Notes: generated by a model not told the origin, from the letters alone. 64,000 bases of DNA from Acidimicrobiales bacterium (GCA_030747595.1 JASLKK010000005.1:62001-126000), one strand, 5' to 3'; shown: positions 26,291 to 34,764, counted from the first letter of the stretch. Made by a program: numbers and translations.

Positions 26291-26620
26291 TCAGCCCACG
26301 GCGCCGGTCAACTCGTCGTCGCTCGGCACCTCGACACCCTCCACCCAGTACAGGTAAAGGCCGGCGATGATGTCCTCGACACCGTCGGCGCCTGCGTCGG
26401 CGAACTCAACCGTCACGACGTTGCCGTTCACATGTACACCGGCGATGCCGCCGCGGGCGAACAGCCGGCGGGCCAACTCGTCAGTGGGCGTACCTCCGGA
26501 AATCTCGTCACCGGCACGGAAGCGCTCGTGACCCATACCGGTGAGGGCACGGTTGGTCTCGTACCGGACGACCCCGGCTCGGGACGATGGCTTGACAACG
26601 ACGGTGATCGGCTGACCCAT
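26291..26620 (-). CDS. Nfu N-terminal-domain-like small protein
   Basis: 109 residues. The middle (LARRLFARGGIAGVHVNGNVVTVEFA) matches the Nfu/NifU N-terminal scaffold domain, where a short N-terminal strand set is followed by this helix-strand unit. There is no CxxC iron-sulfur motif, so it is not a classical Fe-S scaffold. ATG 26620 follows TAGCCT by eight bases. Function unknown. Confidence 0.5.
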   Translation of the reverse strand: MGQPITVVVKPSSRAGVVRYETNRALTGMGHERFRAGDEISGGTPTDELARRLFARGGIAGVHVNGNVVTVEFADAGADGVEDIIAGLYLYWVEGVEVPSDDELTGAVG

Positions 26621-26628
26621 GGCTGGGC

Positions 26629-26634
26629 AGGCTA
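26629..26634 (-). promoter_or_regulatory. Possible -10 (TAGCCT) of the Nfu-N-like gene
   Basis: Minus-strand TAGCCT eight bases before ATG 26620, no ribosome site between. Same hexamer as before other starts in the window. Confidence 0.35.
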
Positions 26635-27051
26635 GCGGTCGACGCCCATCACAGGGTCGGCGGACGGCTCCCCGACCAGGTCCCGGTCCGCCCGGTAGAG
26701 GGCGCCAGCCAGAGCGATGGAAACTAGGGCCAGCACGGTGTGAACCACCTTGAAGCCGACCTCATGGTCACCGAATACCATGCCGCCACCGCGCACCGTC
26801 CAAAAGACGATGGTCCACAGGCAAAACATCGCCACCAGACGGGTCGACCCGAGCGGGCGGCGGTGCCAGAGCCCGAGGGGGACGGTGGCCACCAGAGCGC
26901 CCAGCGCGAGGAAGATCAGGGCCACCACGATCTGCCAGGTTTGAGCCCCGGCGGTCAGCTCGTCGTCGCCGACCACGTTGCGGATACGGCCCACCCAGAC
27001 AATGGCTGTCCACGCCAAGGTCAACCAGAGGAGTCGCACGGTTCCACGCAT
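26632..27051 (-). CDS. Small four-helix membrane protein, unknown function
   Basis: 139 residues with four hydrophobic segments (about 5-25, 40-62, 72-90, 100-118) and a polar C-terminus. I do not recognise the family. ATG 27051 follows a TACCGT -10 by seven bases; the TTG at 27057 is less likely. It lies between rnhB and the Nfu-N-like gene on the same strand. Confidence 0.55.
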   Translation of the reverse strand: MRGTVRLLWLTLAWTAIVWVGRIRNVVGDDELTAGAQTWQIVVALIFLALGALVATVPLGLWHRRPLGSTRLVAMFCLWTIVFWTVRGGGMVFGDHEVGFKVVHTVLALVSIALAGALYRADRDLVGEPSADPVMGVDR

Positions 27052-27058
27052 GGCCAAA

Positions 27059-27064
27059 ACGGTA
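27059..27064 (-). promoter_or_regulatory. Possible -10 (TACCGT) of the small membrane protein gene
   Basis: Minus-strand TACCGT seven bases before ATG 27051; no Shine-Dalgarno between. Fits the leaderless pattern. Confidence 0.4.
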
Positions 27065-27071
27065 CCGGCGG

Positions 27072-27764
27072 TCAGAACAGACGGGCCACCCCAGCCCGGC
27101 CCCGGGCCGGTTCACCCACCTCGGGCAGACCGTCCATAAACGACCAGGACCGACGATGAAACGTCGTGGCACCACGTTCGGCCAGAGCCTCACGATGAAC
27201 GGGACTGGGATAACCCTTGGACGCCGCGAACCCATAACCCGGGAAGCGGGCCTCGGCGCCCCGCATGATCCGATCCCGGGTGACCTTGGCCACTACGGAG
27301 GCCGCGGCGATCGAAAGGCTGGTGGCGTCACCCCTCACGATGGTCCGGGCCCGTCCTCCACCTACGAAATCCCAGTTGCCGTCCAGGAGCACCTGGTCGA
27401 CCTCCACGCCGAGGTTGTCCAACGCCCGCCGGGCCGCCAGGCGTTGGGCAGTCGACATCCCCAGCTCATCGCACTCGTCGTTACTGGCGTGGCCAACCGA
27501 CCAGGCGGTGGCCCATCCGGTGATGCGATCCACGAGTAGTTCACGTTCCGGTTCGGTAAGCATCTTGGAGTCACGGACCCCGGTTATACGGCGGTCCGTG
27601 TTGACGACGACAGCCCCCACGGTCAGCGGGCCGGCCCACGAGCCCTTGCCCACCTCGTCCATGCCGGCTACCACGGCGTAGCCGTCGGCCCACAGTTCCT
27701 TCTCGGCCTTCAGGCCGGGGGCCTTCCCCCGCAACGCGGCGCGCATTCGGGTCCGTCCGGCCAT
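27072..27764 (-). CDS. rnhB: Ribonuclease HII
   Basis: Removes RNA from RNA-DNA hybrids and single ribonucleotides from DNA. 230 residues. Catalytic Asp-Glu are D36-E37 in GMDEVGKGSWAGPL; the usual GRG motif is GKG here, a known variant. DSKMLT, VLLDGNWDF and the block RGDATSLSIAAASVVAKVTRD follow as expected. ATG 27764 is six bases after TAGGGT with no ribosome site, so the message is probably leaderless. Confidence 0.92.
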   Translation of the reverse strand: MAGRTRMRAALRGKAPGLKAEKELWADGYAVVAGMDEVGKGSWAGPLTVGAVVVNTDRRITGVRDSKMLTEPERELLVDRITGWATAWSVGHASNDECDELGMSTAQRLAARRALDNLGVEVDQVLLDGNWDFVGGGRARTIVRGDATSLSIAAASVVAKVTRDRIMRGAEARFPGYGFAASKGYPSPVHREALAERGATTFHRRSWSFMDGLPEVGEPARGRAGVARLF

Positions 27765-27770
27765 GCCCTG

Positions 27771-27776
27771 ACCCTA
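27771..27776 (-). promoter_or_regulatory. -10 box (TAGGGT) of rnhB
   Basis: Minus-strand TAGGGT exactly six bases before the rnhB ATG. Same element and spacing as fbiD, gpsA, the P450 and the HTH regulator. Confidence 0.55.
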
Positions 27777-27817
27777 TGAGCCCGGCCCCATGAGCCCGAG
27801 AATGCGAAGTCGGAAAA

Positions 27818-29362
27818 TCAGGTGAACGAACCACCCTCGGCAGGAATGCTGTTCCGGGGAGGAATCCGGCCGGCCGGCGCGGCCAACAACACCTCTCCGG
27901 TGGCACCGGTGCTAGAGAACGCCCGATCCAGACCCGGCACCCGAAGCACCACCGGACCGACTTCGGGGCCCGGGCACGGGTGGGCCTCAAGCTCCCACAG
28001 AAGGGCCGGACGTTCCCCATGCCACCGCACGGCGAACCCCAGTCGACCGACGGGGGTGGCCAGACCGAGGACCTCGACAGGCTGACCCAACCAGGCATCG
28101 GGCACGTCGACCAACAGGTCCAGGCCGTCTGTGGTGCGTCGCACCAGGCGGTCAGCGAGCATCCGGAGTTCGGCGGCCGGGCCCGCGTCGACCGCTAGCG
28201 GGGCGTCCTCAACCGGGGACGCCATCTCGCCGAGAGAGGCAGCGTCGGCAGCAGCCGTGTGGTCACCGAGCGACTCGAACAGCCCCGCGAGGGCCCCTAC
28301 GGCCCGGCGGGCTTCGGAGCCGTCTCCACCGGCTCGGATAATCCCGTCCAACCCATCGGCGAGCGGTACTCCGACTAGCGCGCGTGTGAACAACGCCGGA
28401 TCACGGGTCAGGTCCCACAGGGCGGCAGCGGCACGAAGTCGGTCGGCACCCGAATCCGGCCAACCCGACTGCAACCGTTGGGCCGCCTCCTCGCCGAATC
28501 CCCAACGGGCCAACTCAACGACCACGGAGGCTGACGGTTCGGCCAGTAGGAGGTCCACCAAAGCCCGCTGCGCATCAAAACCCTCGGGCACATCGGCGGT
28601 GGCCGCCATCTCTAGTCGGGACGCCCAGGCGGCAACCACCCGCTCGACAGCCGGCAGCACAGCCGATGGGTTGTCCACCAGATCCCCGGCCGGCACCGCG
28701 AACCGCAACGCCGTCCGATGCGGGAGGGGTACGACAAGGGCGCCGGCCGCCGCGCCGATCCGACAACGGACCGGGTCCGGCGCCTGTTCGACCGCCCGGC
28801 CTCCGGTCACCTCGGCCCACAGGTCCCCGCCGGCATCCACCAGTGAGAACCGGCCCGGATCCCGGTCGACCACCACGGCGGCGGCTCCGTCGGCCATGAG
28901 TCGACGACCGTCCACGGACAGTCGTCGGATCCAGCCGCCCGCCGAGGCCTGGACGGTGACCGCCACGGCCACCGGCGCGGGCGTCTCATTGGCCAGTTCC
29001 ACAACCACCGCCGGCCCAGCCGAGCCATCGGCCTGGGCAGCCCACGTGGTGGCCACGATGTCTCCACCCGACACCCGCATCCGTGTCTCCAGTACCGGTG
29101 CCGCCCCGAGCCTGACCTGACGGACCGCTGCCTCCACCTCCGGGGCGTACCAGCGGTCATCCGCTCCAATCCACCATTCGACCTGCCATCCGTTGCCATC
29201 CCCATCACCGAGAGGCTGGACGGTGGCCCGTGAATCGACCACCGCCAACGGGCCGTCCCACGTGCCGACCCGCGTCCCGGCCAGTCCGGGTGACCCATCA
29301 GCGGGCCGGACGCGCCAGAACGCCAGACGTGAGGTGAGGCCCGTCCTAGGAGAACCTGTCAT
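27818..29362 (-). CDS. Conserved-looking protein of unknown function
   Basis: 514 residues, no signal peptide or membrane segments. The N-terminal third looks beta-rich with Trp-rich stretches (WQVEWWIGADDRWYAPEVEAAV); the middle is helical and alanine-rich; the C-terminal part is again beta-rich. This beta-alpha-beta order recalls six-hairpin glycosidase-like proteins, but I see no catalytic motif I can name. ATG 29362 overlaps the gpsA stop (ATGA), so it is coupled to gpsA. Confidence 0.6.
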   Translation of the reverse strand: MTGSPRTGLTSRLAFWRVRPADGSPGLAGTRVGTWDGPLAVVDSRATVQPLGDGDGNGWQVEWWIGADDRWYAPEVEAAVRQVRLGAAPVLETRMRVSGGDIVATTWAAQADGSAGPAVVVELANETPAPVAVAVTVQASAGGWIRRLSVDGRRLMADGAAAVVVDRDPGRFSLVDAGGDLWAEVTGGRAVEQAPDPVRCRIGAAAGALVVPLPHRTALRFAVPAGDLVDNPSAVLPAVERVVAAWASRLEMAATADVPEGFDAQRALVDLLLAEPSASVVVELARWGFGEEAAQRLQSGWPDSGADRLRAAAALWDLTRDPALFTRALVGVPLADGLDGIIRAGGDGSEARRAVGALAGLFESLGDHTAAADAASLGEMASPVEDAPLAVDAGPAAELRMLADRLVRRTTDGLDLLVDVPDAWLGQPVEVLGLATPVGRLGFAVRWHGERPALLWELEAHPCPGPEVGPVVLRVPGLDRAFSSTGATGEVLLAAPAGRIPPRNSIPAEGGSFT

Positions 29363-30435
29363 GAGAAATTCGCGTCACCGCTCTCGGGTGGTTCGATCTC
29401 GGCGGCCGGTCGGCGGGCCATCAGGTCCGCCCAGACCTCGCCCGGCGATCGGCCCTCCTCGAACACGCTGTGGACACCCGCGGCAATCGGGACCTCGACG
29501 TTGACCTCGCCGGCCAACTGGCAGACCACTCCAGCCGCCCGGACGCCCTCGGCCACCTGATCCATGCCGGCAAGTACCTCATCGGGAGATGCGCCTCGAC
29601 CCACCTGCTCGCCGACCCATCGGTTGCGACTCTGGCCGCTCATGCAGGTAGCCAGGGCATCACCCAGCCCAGCCAGACCGGCCAACGTCTGGAAGTCGGC
29701 CCCGAGGGCCACCCCCAGTCGGCTCATCTCGGCCAGTCCCCGGGTGATGAGAGCGGCCCGTGCGTTGTCGCCGGTGTCGAGCCCCTCGGCCATGCCGGCC
29801 GCCAGGGCGATCACGTTCTTAACTGCGCCACCGATTTCACAACCCACCAGATCGTCGTTGGTGTAGACCCGTAAACGGTCCGAAGCCAGCAGACCCTGGA
29901 GAGTCACGGCGGCCGACGGATCGGTGGCGGCCACCACGGTGGCCGCAGACCGTCCCTCGAGGATCTCCCGAGCCAGGTTCGGCCCGGTCAGCACTCCGAC
30001 CGGTCGGCCGGGCAGCACCTCGGCGATGACCTGGGTCATACGAAGGCCGGTTCCCTGCTCGAAGCCCTTGGCCAGACTGATCACCGGCACGTCCGCGCCG
30101 AGGGCAGGCGCCGCTCTGACGAGGGTGGACCGGAAGCCGTGGGTGGGCACGCCAGCCACCACCAGATCGGCACCTGACACCGCGCCGAGCAGGTCGTCGG
30201 TGGCCTCCAACTCACGAGGCAGATCGTGGCCCCCGAGGTAGCGGCGGTTTCCCCGCCCGGCGGCCACGTCAGCGGCCACCTCCGATCGTCGCGACCAGAG
30301 CACGGTCGACACTACGGGCGCCAAGAGAGCGGCCACTGTGGTCCCCCAGGACCCGGCACCGATGACGACCACCCTCTCCACGGGCCGAGCCGCGGGCTCG
30401 AGGCCGAGCGCGTCGGCCGGAGATGAGGGCGTCAT
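29359..30435 (-). CDS. gpsA: NAD(P)+-dependent glycerol-3-phosphate dehydrogenase
   Basis: Reduces dihydroxyacetone phosphate to sn-glycerol 3-phosphate for phospholipid synthesis. 358 residues. Rossmann motif VIGAGSWGTTVA at 25-36, SLAKGFE, LTGPNLAREI, the catalytic-lysine helix CEIGGAVKNVIALAAG, and the C-terminal GLAGLGDALATC with SRNRWVGEQVGRG. It is divergent from fbiD across 22 bases, the same pairing as gpsA2-fbiD in Mycobacterium tuberculosis. The leaderless-type start is set by TAGGGT six bases before ATG 30435. Confidence 0.93.
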   Translation of the reverse strand: MTPSSPADALGLEPAARPVERVVVIGAGSWGTTVAALLAPVVSTVLWSRRSEVAADVAAGRGNRRYLGGHDLPRELEATDDLLGAVSGADLVVAGVPTHGFRSTLVRAAPALGADVPVISLAKGFEQGTGLRMTQVIAEVLPGRPVGVLTGPNLAREILEGRSAATVVAATDPSAAVTLQGLLASDRLRVYTNDDLVGCEIGGAVKNVIALAAGMAEGLDTGDNARAALITRGLAEMSRLGVALGADFQTLAGLAGLGDALATCMSGQSRNRWVGEQVGRGASPDEVLAGMDQVAEGVRAAGVVCQLAGEVNVEVPIAAGVHSVFEEGRSPGEVWADLMARRPAAEIEPPESGDANFS

Positions 30436-30441
30436 GGCGTC

Positions 30442-30451
30442 ACCCTAGGGT
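30442..30451. promoter_or_regulatory. Palindromic double -10 shared by gpsA and fbiD
   Basis: ACCCTAGGGT reads TAGGGT on both strands: 30446-30451 for fbiD (spacer GTCGCA, then ATG 30458) and 30447-30442 for gpsA (spacer GACGCC, then ATG 30435). Both spacers are six bases. No ribosome site fits in the 22-base gap, so both messages are probably leaderless and only one polymerase could occupy the site at a time. Confidence 0.65.
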
Positions 30452-30457
30452 GTCGCA

Positions 30458-31045
30458 ATGTCCGGACCCATCGGCGTACTGATCCCCGTGAAGGCCTTCA
30501 CCGACGCTAAGGGCCGCCTTGCCGGAGCGGTCGATGCCAATGGTCGTGCCGACCTGGCCCGAGCCATGGCGACCACCGTGGTCGCCGCGGCGGCACCCCT
30601 GCCGGTGACCGTGGTCTGCGACGACGACGGGGTCGACGCCTGGGCCCGCTCGGTGGGCGCCGCAGTCATCCGGGTCCACGGGCCGGGCCTGAACCGGGCC
30701 GTGGAGGCCGGAGTGGCTGCCCTGGCCGCCGACGGTGTGCCACAGGTCGTGATCGCCCACGCCGACCTTCCCCGGGCCACCCGACTGGACCACTGTGCGG
30801 CCACTCAGGGCATCACTCTGGTGCCGGACCGGAATCTCGATGGCACCCCGGTGCTCTCGGTGCCCACCGATGCCGGATTCCGATTCGCCTACGGACCGGG
30901 TTCGTACGCCGCGCACGTGGCCGAGGCTGAACGCCTGGGGTTGCCGTGGAGGAGCCTGCACGACCCCGACCTGGCCTTCGACGTCGACGACCCGGCTGAC
31001 CTCGAGGGTCTCGACGGGCTCCTCGGCTTCCAACCTGCGGACTAG
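30458..31045 (+). CDS. fbiD: PEP/2-phospholactate guanylyltransferase of F420 synthesis
   Basis: Activates phosphoenolpyruvate (2-phospholactate in archaea, where it is CofC) with GTP for coenzyme F420. 195 residues. VLIPVKAFTDAKGRLA at 7-22 is the nucleotide-binding start, followed by HADLPRA, LVPDRNLDGTPVLSVP and FRFAYGPGSYAAHVAEA. F420 production supports the luciferase-like enzymes at 6895 and 59428. Its TAG stop shares CTAG with the stop of the convergent ABC permease. Confidence 0.9.
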   Translation: MSGPIGVLIPVKAFTDAKGRLAGAVDANGRADLARAMATTVVAAAAPLPVTVVCDDDGVDAWARSVGAAVIRVHGPGLNRAVEAGVAALAADGVPQVVIAHADLPRATRLDHCAATQGITLVPDRNLDGTPVLSVPTDAGFRFAYGPGSYAAHVAEAERLGLPWRSLHDPDLAFDVDDPADLEGLDGLLGFQPAD

Positions 31046-31887
31046 CCGTCGACGGGCGTGTTTCGACGTGACCGACGCGACCGGCCTGAACCCACCGAGG
31101 GCTCCCACCGGAACCGACGGGCGGCCACCAAGGCGCCGAACACTCCCCAGCAGGCCATCCGCAGCAACAACGCCGGTTCCCACCCCGAACCACTGTGGTA
31201 CGGATCGAACGGCGTGAAGAAGGCCTCGACGAAGGCCTTGAGCGGAAGCACGTCGCCAACCACCTGCAACCACCGGGTCGGATCGTCACCCAGAGGCACG
31301 AACACGTCTGACACGAAGGCCATCGGCAGCATGGTGGCCTGAGCCAACGCCGGCGAACTCTGACCCGACGGGGCGACGGCGGCCAGGGCCAGGCCGAGCA
31401 TGGCGAACGAGGCTGTACCGACCACGAAGGTGACAACCACCGGAAGGACCCGATTCAGGTCGACCTCCACGCCGTAGACGATCATTCCGACGGCCAGCAT
31501 GAGCAGCACACCGAACACGGCGATGCTCACGCCCGAACCGACGACTCCCCCGAGGTACACCCACCTGGGCAGCGGGGTACCGCGAACACGCCGCAGAATC
31601 CCCTCATCACGAGTGATGGCCGTAGAGATGCCGATGTTCGTGTAGGTGGCCGACGCAGCGGTGAACACGGCCAGGCCCGGCGCGTAGAACTGGGCCGCAG
31701 AGACCTCACGACCCCCACCGATGCCGATATCGCCGAAGATCGCCGCGAACAAAAGCAGGAACATGAGCGGGAAGGCCAGGGTGAAGAACGCCGAGATGGG
31801 CACCCGGCGAAACACCCGGTTCTGGTAGCTGATTTGGTGGATCAGCAGGCCCAGCGGCGACGGTAACCGTCCAAGCCGGTCAGCCAT
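31042..31887 (-). CDS. ABC-2 type exporter, permease
   Basis: Membrane subunit of 281 residues with six hydrophobic segments. RDEGILRRVRGTPLPRWVYL is the ABC-2 family loop after the second segment, and MLPMAFVSDVFVPLGD lies before the last. It pairs with the ATPase encoded upstream (8-base overlap at 31880-31887). Start at ATG 31887 rather than 31965, which lies well within the ATPase gene. Such pairs export drugs or lipids, or confer antibiotic resistance; cargo unknown. Confidence 0.85.
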   Translation of the reverse strand: MADRLGRLPSPLGLLIHQISYQNRVFRRVPISAFFTLAFPLMFLLLFAAIFGDIGIGGGREVSAAQFYAPGLAVFTAASATYTNIGISTAITRDEGILRRVRGTPLPRWVYLGGVVGSGVSIAVFGVLLMLAVGMIVYGVEVDLNRVLPVVVTFVVGTASFAMLGLALAAVAPSGQSSPALAQATMLPMAFVSDVFVPLGDDPTRWLQVVGDVLPLKAFVEAFFTPFDPYHSGSGWEPALLLRMACWGVFGALVAARRFRWEPSVGSGRSRRSRRNTPVDG

Positions 31888-32830
31888 GGCCTCCACCTCC
31901 GACGTCGGCCTCGCCGGCGCCGCCGACCAGATCCAGGTAGACGTCCTCGAGCGTGGGCCGAACAACCTCCAGGTCAGTCAGCTCCAATTTTCGCTCCATG
32001 GCCCATGCGGTGAGCCGGTGCAGGTCGGCGGTGGGCTGTTCGGTCCGTACCTCAAGGCGACCGCCACGCACGGTGGCCCGCCCCGACAGCCCGCCCAGCA
32101 GGTCGTCGACCGTGCCGTCGGCCTCCAGTGGGAACCGGGCCCGGATGGCCGTCTCGCGGTCCATCGAACCGCGCAACTCGTCAGGCGTGCCCTCGGCAAC
32201 CGCCCGACCACCGGTGATGACCAGCACCCGGTCGGCCAGCTCCTGGACCTCGTCCATGTAGTGACTGGTCAACACGATCGTGGTGCCCAACGCCCGCAGC
32301 CCGTCGACCATCTCCCAGGCCTGTCGTCGGGCTGACGGGTCAAACCCGGTGGTCGGCTCGTCGAGGAACAACACGTCCGGGTCGCCAATGATGCCCAGTG
32401 CCAGGTCGATCCGTCGCTTCTGGCCACCCGAAAGCCGATGGGTCCGTCGGTCCCCCAGTCCGTGAAGGCCCACCAACTCCAGCACCTCGTCGACCGGACG
32501 GCGCCGCGAGTAGCAGGCGCCGTAGTGCACCAGCGCCTCGCGGACAGTCAGTTCACGCTCAATGCCCACCTCCTGGAGGACGATGCCGATCCGATCTCGA
32601 AAGGCCGCCGAGGATGCACCCGGATCATGCCCCAGGACCTGCACGGTGCCGGTGTCCCGGGATCGGTGCCCCTCGAGGATCTCTACGGTGGTCGACTTGC
32701 CGGCACCGTTCGGCCCCAACAGGGCGAACACCTCACCGGGTTCCACCTGAAACGACAGGCCGTCAACGGCACGGACGTCGCCATAGGACCTGCACAGCCC
32801 GGACACGGTCAGGGCAGGGGAAGCGGACAC
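31880..32830 (-). CDS. ABC-2 type exporter, ATPase
   Basis: DrrA/CcmA-type ATPase of 316 residues. Walker A GPNGAGKST, signature LSGGQKRRIDLALG, Walker B DVLFLDEPTTGFD, switch histidine in LTSHYMDEV; about 90 extra C-terminal residues are typical of DrrA-like proteins. GTG 32830 is seven bases after TAGCCT; the longer frame to 32956 lacks support. Confidence 0.88.
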   Translation of the reverse strand: MSASPALTVSGLCRSYGDVRAVDGLSFQVEPGEVFALLGPNGAGKSTTVEILEGHRSRDTGTVQVLGHDPGASSAAFRDRIGIVLQEVGIERELTVREALVHYGACYSRRRPVDEVLELVGLHGLGDRRTHRLSGGQKRRIDLALGIIGDPDVLFLDEPTTGFDPSARRQAWEMVDGLRALGTTIVLTSHYMDEVQELADRVLVITGGRAVAEGTPDELRGSMDRETAIRARFPLEADGTVDDLLGGLSGRATVRGGRLEVRTEQPTADLHRLTAWAMERKLELTDLEVVRPTLEDVYLDLVGGAGEADVGGGGHG

Positions 32831-33147
32831 GGCGGCGAGGCTAGCCAGCCGGCCCCGACGTCGGGAGTGGATGACGATCCCCCGCTCAGGGCGAGATGAC
32901 GTTGGCGTCACCGTTAGTGACGGCAACTCGATGACTCGACGTAGGCACAATTCCACAGTTAGGCGTTGCGGGCTCGGGCGCCTCGCCCCGGGACCGATCC
33001 GGCCCAGCCCGGAAGGCCATCCCTACCGGCCCTCGACCTCGTCCCGCCGCCGAGGCTCCGCCCGTCAGACGGCTGACACGACCGCCTCCACCCGGGCACC
33101 CACCGATCTCTCCCCGCTCCATCGATCACCTGCCAGACTGCTCGGCT
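32831..33147. other. Divergent intergenic region without a gene
   Basis: 317 bases between the ABC ATPase and the HD gene. Contents: the TAGCCT -10 of the ATPase at 32838-32843, and two overlapping inverted repeats, TGACG-TTGG-CGTCA (32897-32910) and GTCAC-CGTTA-GTGAC (32907-32921), which together look like a regulator site. The rest is plain GC-rich sequence with no convincing ORF, RNA or terminator. CAGACT eight bases before ATG 33148 is a weak -10 candidate. Confidence 0.5.
32838..32843 (-). promoter_or_regulatory. -10 box (TAGCCT) of the ABC exporter operon
   Basis: Minus-strand TAGCCT seven bases before GTG 32830, without a ribosome site. Confidence 0.4.
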
Positions 33148-33726
33148 ATGGAAACCGTGAGCTTTGAACACATGGTGGACGGCACGCCCGAGGACTACGC
33201 CCTCATCGGGCGCGAGCTTGCCGACCACAAGGCCGAGCACCTGGCCGACCACGTCCTGGGCACGCTCAAGGCCATGGCCGGCCCGCTGCTGGGCTACCCG
33301 GTGGACCGGTTCCAGCACAGTCTGCAGAGTGCCACCCGGGCGTTACGCAACGGCGAGGACGATGAGATGGTGGTGGCCGCCCTGCTCCACGACGTCGGCG
33401 ACCCCATCGCGCCGGAGAACCACAGCGCGGTGGCCGCCGACATCCTCCGGCCCTACGTCACCGACCGGACGCACTGGATCATCCGGCACCACGGCGTGTT
33501 TCAGGGGTACTACTACTTCCATCATCTGGGTGCCGACCCCGATGCCCGGGAGCAGTTCCGGGACCACCAGTGGTTCGACGACTGCGCGGCTTTCTGCGCC
33601 GACTACGACCAGAACTGCTTCGAGCGGAACCACGACACCATGGCGCTCGAGGACTTCGAACCCATGGTGCGAGCCCTGTTCGCCCGCGACAGCCGGTTTC
33701 CACTGCCGTCCATGACTCTCGCCTGA
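33148..33726 (+). CDS. HD-domain protein, possible PhnZ/MIOX-like di-iron oxygenase
   Basis: 192 residues. Histidines H57 (FQHSLQSATRA), H81-D82 (LLHDVGD), H92 (ENHSA), H114/H115 (RHHGVFQG) and D152/D154 (CADYDQNCF) line up with the di-iron ligand set of PhnZ-type oxygenases; the 24-residue step from the first His to HD is the same as in PhnZ (H34 to H58-D59). Those enzymes oxidatively cleave C-P or C-C bonds rather than hydrolyse phosphates. Substrate unknown; no phosphonate genes are nearby. A plain HD phosphohydrolase remains possible. Start at ATG 33148. Confidence 0.65.
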   Translation: METVSFEHMVDGTPEDYALIGRELADHKAEHLADHVLGTLKAMAGPLLGYPVDRFQHSLQSATRALRNGEDDEMVVAALLHDVGDPIAPENHSAVAADILRPYVTDRTHWIIRHHGVFQGYYYFHHLGADPDAREQFRDHQWFDDCAAFCADYDQNCFERNHDTMALEDFEPMVRALFARDSRFPLPSMTLA

Positions 33727-33748
33727 CGACCACGCCCAGAAACCACTC

Positions 33749-34735
33749 CTAGGGTTCGAGGACCACCTTGATGGCGCCGGCGGAACGATCGGCGGCCACC
33801 CGGAATGCCTCAGCGGCCTCGTCCAGGCCGAACCGGTGGGTCACCACGGCAGCAGCCAGGTCGGGCACATCGGTCAGCAGGCGAGCCGCCACACGCAACT
33901 CGCCGGCCGGGTCGGCATCAGGCCCCGGAACTGCTCCCGGTTCCGACGCTCCATGGGCGTGCACCCCGCGGGCGCAGCCGTACATGGACGACGGCACCAA
34001 GCGGACCTCCTTGAGGAACATGGTCATCACGTTGGGTAGCGCCAGACCGTCCCAGTAGACGCCGGGCAGCGACACGGTTCCCCCGGGCCGGGCGTGGTCG
34101 ATGGCCGTGACCAGCGCCCCCTCGGTACCCGCGGCTTCCACCACCACGTCGTACTCCCCCAATGCCTCCGTGCCCGCCCCCAAACGTTCAGCGGCCGCCT
34201 GCTGATGGGGGTGGCGGGCTGAGACGTCGACATCGGCACCCACGGCCCGGGCCACAGCTGCCGCAGTCAGTCCCACTGTCCCACCCCCGACGACCAGCAC
34301 CCGATGCCCGGCCACGATGTCCGCGGTGGCCACCGCGTGCACCGACACGGCCACCGGCTCGACCAGGCAGGCATCGGCCACCGAGAGCCCCTCGGGTAGC
34401 GCCACCAAGCACGACGAATCAACGATCACACGGTCGGCCATGCCCCCGTCGACAGCCAGCCCGTAGAGCGCCATGTCGCGGCACTGCTGAACCTCACCGA
34501 CTAGGCATCGATCGCAGGTTCCACAGGTCCGGGTAGGTCGAATAGCCACCGCGGTGCCGTCGGCGGTCCGTCCCGCCACCTCGTGGCCGAACGTGGTGGG
34601 CAGGCCGAAGCCCGCCATATGGAGATCCGATCCGCAGATGCCGGCCGAGGCCACTTCGACCAGCACTCCGTCGCCCTCGGGCTCAGGCACCTCCACCAAC
34701 TCGAACACCCCACCGACCGTCCGAACTCCTCGCAC
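33749..34735 (-). CDS. Zinc-dependent alcohol dehydrogenase (MDR family)
   Basis: NAD(P)-dependent medium-chain dehydrogenase of 328 residues. Catalytic zinc region GICGSDLHM and GHEVAG; structural-zinc loop RTCGTCDRCLVGEVQQC with four cysteines; Rossmann motif VLVVGGGTVGLTAA. GTG 34735 has AGGAGG six bases upstream, which decides the start. It is divergent from the P450, so the two may act on the same substrate (oxidation of a hydroxylated product), an inference from position. Confidence 0.82.
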   Translation of the reverse strand: MRGVRTVGGVFELVEVPEPEGDGVLVEVASAGICGSDLHMAGFGLPTTFGHEVAGRTADGTAVAIRPTRTCGTCDRCLVGEVQQCRDMALYGLAVDGGMADRVIVDSSCLVALPEGLSVADACLVEPVAVSVHAVATADIVAGHRVLVVGGGTVGLTAAAVARAVGADVDVSARHPHQQAAAERLGAGTEALGEYDVVVEAAGTEGALVTAIDHARPGGTVSLPGVYWDGLALPNVMTMFLKEVRLVPSSMYGCARGVHAHGASEPGAVPGPDADPAGELRVAARLLTDVPDLAAAVVTHRFGLDEAAEAFRVAADRSAGAIKVVLEP

Positions 34736-34764
34736 CGCGCCTCCTCGTTCATTCTTCTCATCGG

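Noticed and set aside
27776-27798. Direct repeat ATGAGCCCG at 27776 and 27790 before rnhB
   Set aside because: Nine bases, two copies, in a short GC-rich gap; too little to call a site, and the rnhB promoter is explained by TAGGGT.
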